Shown here: in pieces, positions 61,589 through 64,000 of the stretch
How the letters are laid out: every line of letters begins with the position of its first letter
Position numbering within the stretch: the stretch's first letter is position 1
From: Nocardia sp. alder85J
Lineage (GTDB): Bacteria > Actinomycetota > Actinomycetes > Mycobacteriales > Mycobacteriaceae
Assembly: GCF_020176955.2 (NCBI RefSeq)
Contig: NZ_JAIUCZ020000003.1
Location: 930,001 to 994,000, forward strand
Length of the DNA: 64,000 nt
Direction: 5' to 3'
Position numbers and translations under genes: made by a program
Notes under the pieces: generated by a model
Databases searched by the model: none
What the model was told of the DNA's origin: nothing
What the model saw: the letters and a program-made list of their open reading frames with translations, nothing else

Positions 61589-63517
61589 TCACCCGGCGTC
61601 GACCGTCTCCTCGACGGCCGCGCCCGCGAACTGCGCGTTGTACAGCTCGCGGTACGGCCCGCGGGCCGCCAGCAGTTCCCGATGCGAACCTTGTTCGACG
61701 ATGTGGCCCTTGTCCATCACCACGATCAGATCCGCGTCGCGGATGGTGGACAACCGGTGCGCGATGACGAAACTGGTACGGTCGCGGCGCAATTCGGCCA
61801 TCGCCTGCTGCACCAGCAGTTCGGTGCGGGTGTCGACCGAGCTGGTGGCCTCGTCGAGGATCAGGATCGACGGCTTGGCCAGGAAGGCGCGGGCGATCGT
61901 GATCAGCTGCTTCTCGCCCGCGCTGACACCGGAGCCCTCCTCGTCCAGCACCGTGTCGTAGCCGTGCGGCAGCGCGTGCACGAACCGGTCCACGTACGCC
62001 GCCTTCGCCGCGGCGACGATCTCCTCCTCGGAGGCGTTCGGATTGCCGTAGGCGATGTTCTCCCGGATGGTGCCGCCGAACAGCCAGGTGTCCTGCAACA
62101 CCATGCCGATCCGGGAGCGCAGCCGATCGCGGGTGATGTCGGTGATGTCGACGCCGTCGATGGTGATGGCGCCGGAGTCGATCTCGTAGAACCGCTCCAG
62201 CAGATTCACCAGCGTGGTCTTGCCGGCGCCGGTGTGGCCGACGATCGCCACCACATGGCCGGGCTCGGCGACCAGCGACAGCTCCTCGATGACCGGGGTA
62301 TCCGGCTCGTAGCGGAAATCCACCTGCTCGAACGCCACCCGGCCGCGTTCCAGCGGCCGCAGATCCTCCTCGGCCGGATCCGGATCCTGCTCGTCGGCGT
62401 CGAGGATCTCGAAGATGCGCTCGGCGGAGGCCACACCGGATTGCAGCAGGTTGATCATCTGCCCGACCTGCATCAGCGGCGCGCTGAACTGCCGGGAGTA
62501 CATGATGAACGCCTGCACCTCGCCCAGCGACAGGCTGCCCGAGGCCACCTTGAGGCCACCGACCACGGCGATCAGCACATAGTTGAGATTGCCGAGCAGG
62601 GTCATCGTGGGCATGATCAGGCCGGAGATGAACTGCGCCTTGAAGCTGGCCTGGTGCAGCTTCTCGTTGCGCTCGTCGAACTGCTCGCCCACCTCGCGGA
62701 TGCGGCCGAACGCGGTGATCACCTCGTGGCCGGTGTACGCCTCCTCGACCTGCGCGTTCACCAGGCCGGTGTACTTCCACTGGTCGATGAAGTGCGGCCG
62801 GGACCGCTTGGCGATCTGGGCGGTCAGCCAGATCGCCACCGGCAGCGTGATCAGCGCGATCACGGCCAGCGTCGGCGAGATCCAGAACATCATGGTCAGC
62901 AGGCCGATCACCGACAGCACCTGGATGACCAGCTGGCTCATCGTCTGTTGCAGGCTCTGCGAGATGTTGTCGACGTCGTTGGTGACCCGGGACAGCACGT
63001 CACCACGCGGGGTCGAGTCGAAGTAGCTCAGCGGCAGCCGGTGGATCTTGTCCTCGATATCGCTGCGCAGCCGCTTCACCGTGCGGTTGATGACCTCGTT
63101 GATCAGGTAGCCCTGCAACCAGGTGAACACCGAGGCCACGATGTAGAGCACCAGCACCAGCATCAGCACCCGGCCGACCGCGCCGAAATCGATTCCGGCG
63201 CCGGGGATCACGTCCATGCCCCGGAGCATGTCGGCGAGTCGGTTCTGCCCGTGGTCGCGCAGTCCGGCGATCGCCTGATCGCGGGTGAGCCCGGCGGGCA
63301 ACTGCTTGCCGAGCACCCCGTCGAAGATGAGGTTGGTGGCCCGGCCGAGAATCTGCGGGCCCAGCGTGTTCAGCACCACCGCGGTGGTCGCGAGCACGAA
63401 AATGATTGCGAGATAGAACTTCTCGGGTGCCAGCCGGACCAACAGCCGCCGCAGCGACGGCCGGAACGACTTGGCCCTGGTCCCCGGCGCCCCCGGCCCC
63501 GGCATCCCCGGCCTCAT
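61589..63517 (-). CDS. ABC exporter half-transporter (Rv1272c/Rv1273c type)
   Basis: A 642-residue protein: six-TM ABC_membrane domain (about residues 30-370, with YFDSTPRGDVLSRVTNDVDNISQSLQQ) and a C-terminal ATPase with Walker A GHTGAGKTT, Walker B ILILDEATSSVD (catalytic Glu present) and H-loop IAHRLSTI. The signature reads VSAGEKQL instead of LSGGQ. The preceding gene on the same strand (63588-) has a normal VSGGQRQR signature but an Asp in place of the catalytic Glu. The pair therefore probably forms a heterodimer with one degenerate ATP site. Substrate, drugs or lipids, unknown. Confidence 0.92.
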   Translation of the reverse strand: MRPGMPGPGAPGTRAKSFRPSLRRLLVRLAPEKFYLAIIFVLATTAVVLNTLGPQILGRATNLIFDGVLGKQLPAGLTRDQAIAGLRDHGQNRLADMLRGMDVIPGAGIDFGAVGRVLMLVLVLYIVASVFTWLQGYLINEVINRTVKRLRSDIEDKIHRLPLSYFDSTPRGDVLSRVTNDVDNISQSLQQTMSQLVIQVLSVIGLLTMMFWISPTLAVIALITLPVAIWLTAQIAKRSRPHFIDQWKYTGLVNAQVEEAYTGHEVITAFGRIREVGEQFDERNEKLHQASFKAQFISGLIMPTMTLLGNLNYVLIAVVGGLKVASGSLSLGEVQAFIMYSRQFSAPLMQVGQMINLLQSGVASAERIFEILDADEQDPDPAEEDLRPLERGRVAFEQVDFRYEPDTPVIEELSLVAEPGHVVAIVGHTGAGKTTLVNLLERFYEIDSGAITIDGVDITDITRDRLRSRIGMVLQDTWLFGGTIRENIAYGNPNASEEEIVAAAKAAYVDRFVHALPHGYDTVLDEEGSGVSAGEKQLITIARAFLAKPSILILDEATSSVDTRTELLVQQAMAELRRDRTSFVIAHRLSTIRDADLIVVMDKGHIVEQGSHRELLAARGPYRELYNAQFAGAAVEETVDAG

Positions 63518-63587
63518 CGGGCCGCCACCTGAGCCATGCTCGACATCCGCACCCGGACGGCCCGATCAGCGGCTCCGCCATTGTGGC

Positions 63588-64000
63588 TCATCGGGCCGCC
63601 TCCGTGACACTCAGCTGGGATTCCACGATTTCTCGATATTCCTTGCACTCGCGGACCAGGTGGTCGTGGGTTCCGAGGCCGACGATCGCGCCGTCCTCCA
63701 GGACCACGATCTGGTCGGCCTCCCGGACCGTCGAAATGCGCTGGGCCACCGTGATGACCGCGGCGTCGGCGGTCTCCGGTCGCAGCGCCTCGCGGACGCG
63801 GGCGTCGGTGGCCACGTCCAGCGCGGAGAAGCAGTCGTCGAACAGGTAGATCCGCGGCCTGCGCACCAGCGCGCGGGCGATCGCCAGCCGCTGCCGCTGC
63901 CCGCCGGAGACGGTCGTGCCGCCCTGCGCCACCGGGGTGTCGAGCCCCTGCGGCATGTCCCGCACGAAATCGGCGGCCTGCGCGATCTCCAGCGCATGCC
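63588..64000 (-). CDS. ABC exporter half-transporter, C-terminal end (truncated by window edge)
   Basis: The frame is open to the window edge and encodes the end of an ATPase domain: TVSGGQRQRLAIARALV signature, degenerate Walker B IYLFDDCFSALD (Asp for catalytic Glu), VAQRISTVREADQIVVLEDG (Gln-Arg instead of the usual His-Arg in the H-loop). These degenerate residues fit one subunit of a heterodimeric exporter whose partner is at 61589-63517, 70 bp downstream. The N-terminal membrane part lies beyond the window. Confidence 0.9.
   Translation of the reverse strand, partial: HALEIAQAADFVRDMPQGLDTPVAQGGTTVSGGQRQRLAIARALVRRPRIYLFDDCFSALDVATDARVREALRPETADAAVITVAQRISTVREADQIVVLEDGAIVGLGTHDHLVRECKEYREIVESQLSVTEAAR

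Overview
The window is high-GC actinomycete DNA, most likely from Nocardia or a close relative. The evidence is the very GC-rich third codon positions, frequent GTG starts, ATGA/GTGA-coupled genes, TANNNT -10 boxes placed about 7 nt before start codons (leaderless transcripts), a BacA/Rv1819c-type ABC protein, a WS/DGAT-like acyltransferase, a DUF397 protein, and an SRP RNA next to an Rv3722c-type aminotransferase.

The left 40 kb is mostly organosulfur scavenging, in three parts. (1) 0.5-9.8 kb: a ROK regulator (minus strand), preceded by a leaderless Cys-Cys leader peptide and an inverted repeat, faces a plus-strand operon. That operon encodes a GntR regulator, an AprB-like 2[4Fe-4S] ferredoxin, a complete SsuABC/TauABC-type importer, and an AprA/fumarate-reductase-like flavoprotein fused to a HEAT-repeat tail. 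I infer an uptake system coupled to an unusual FAD/Fe-S oxidoreductase. (2) 14.4-27.1 kb: one minus-strand run of 11 genes holds a polar amino-acid ABC importer, a Dpp-type ABC importer and four luciferase-like FMN monooxygenases; this looks like import and C-S cleavage of organosulfur compounds. (3) 33.4-39.9 kb: two flavin reductases and an SfnB-like monooxygenase diverge from ssuC-ssuB-ssuA-ssuD. Between these lie a GT39-type membrane glycosyltransferase, a VOC protein, the SbmA/BacA-type ABC protein, an SDR, an ECF42 sigma factor with its DGPF partner, and several exported or membrane proteins of unknown function.

40-49 kb is accessory: a PadR regulator with repeated palindromic sites, an HhH-GPD protein, and two IS701-like elements abutting exactly and separated by single CTAG copies. 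The second element carries a TPR/SEC-C passenger gene. Further right are a gene cut off from its upstream DNA, a transglutaminase, a frameshifted P-loop ATPase remnant, and tRNA-Ser(GGA).

49-64 kb is housekeeping-like: a Pro-rich membrane protein, SRP RNA, aspartate-type aminotransferase, methyltransferase, WS/DGAT protein, then a queuosine-related set. That set is a DUF309-GluQRS fusion, a YhhQ-type transporter and tRNA-guanine transglycosylase, interleaved with RDD, DUF4190 and universal stress proteins. The window ends in a heterodimeric ABC exporter pair, the second gene truncated by the window edge. The first gene, a flavoprotein monooxygenase, is truncated at the left edge.
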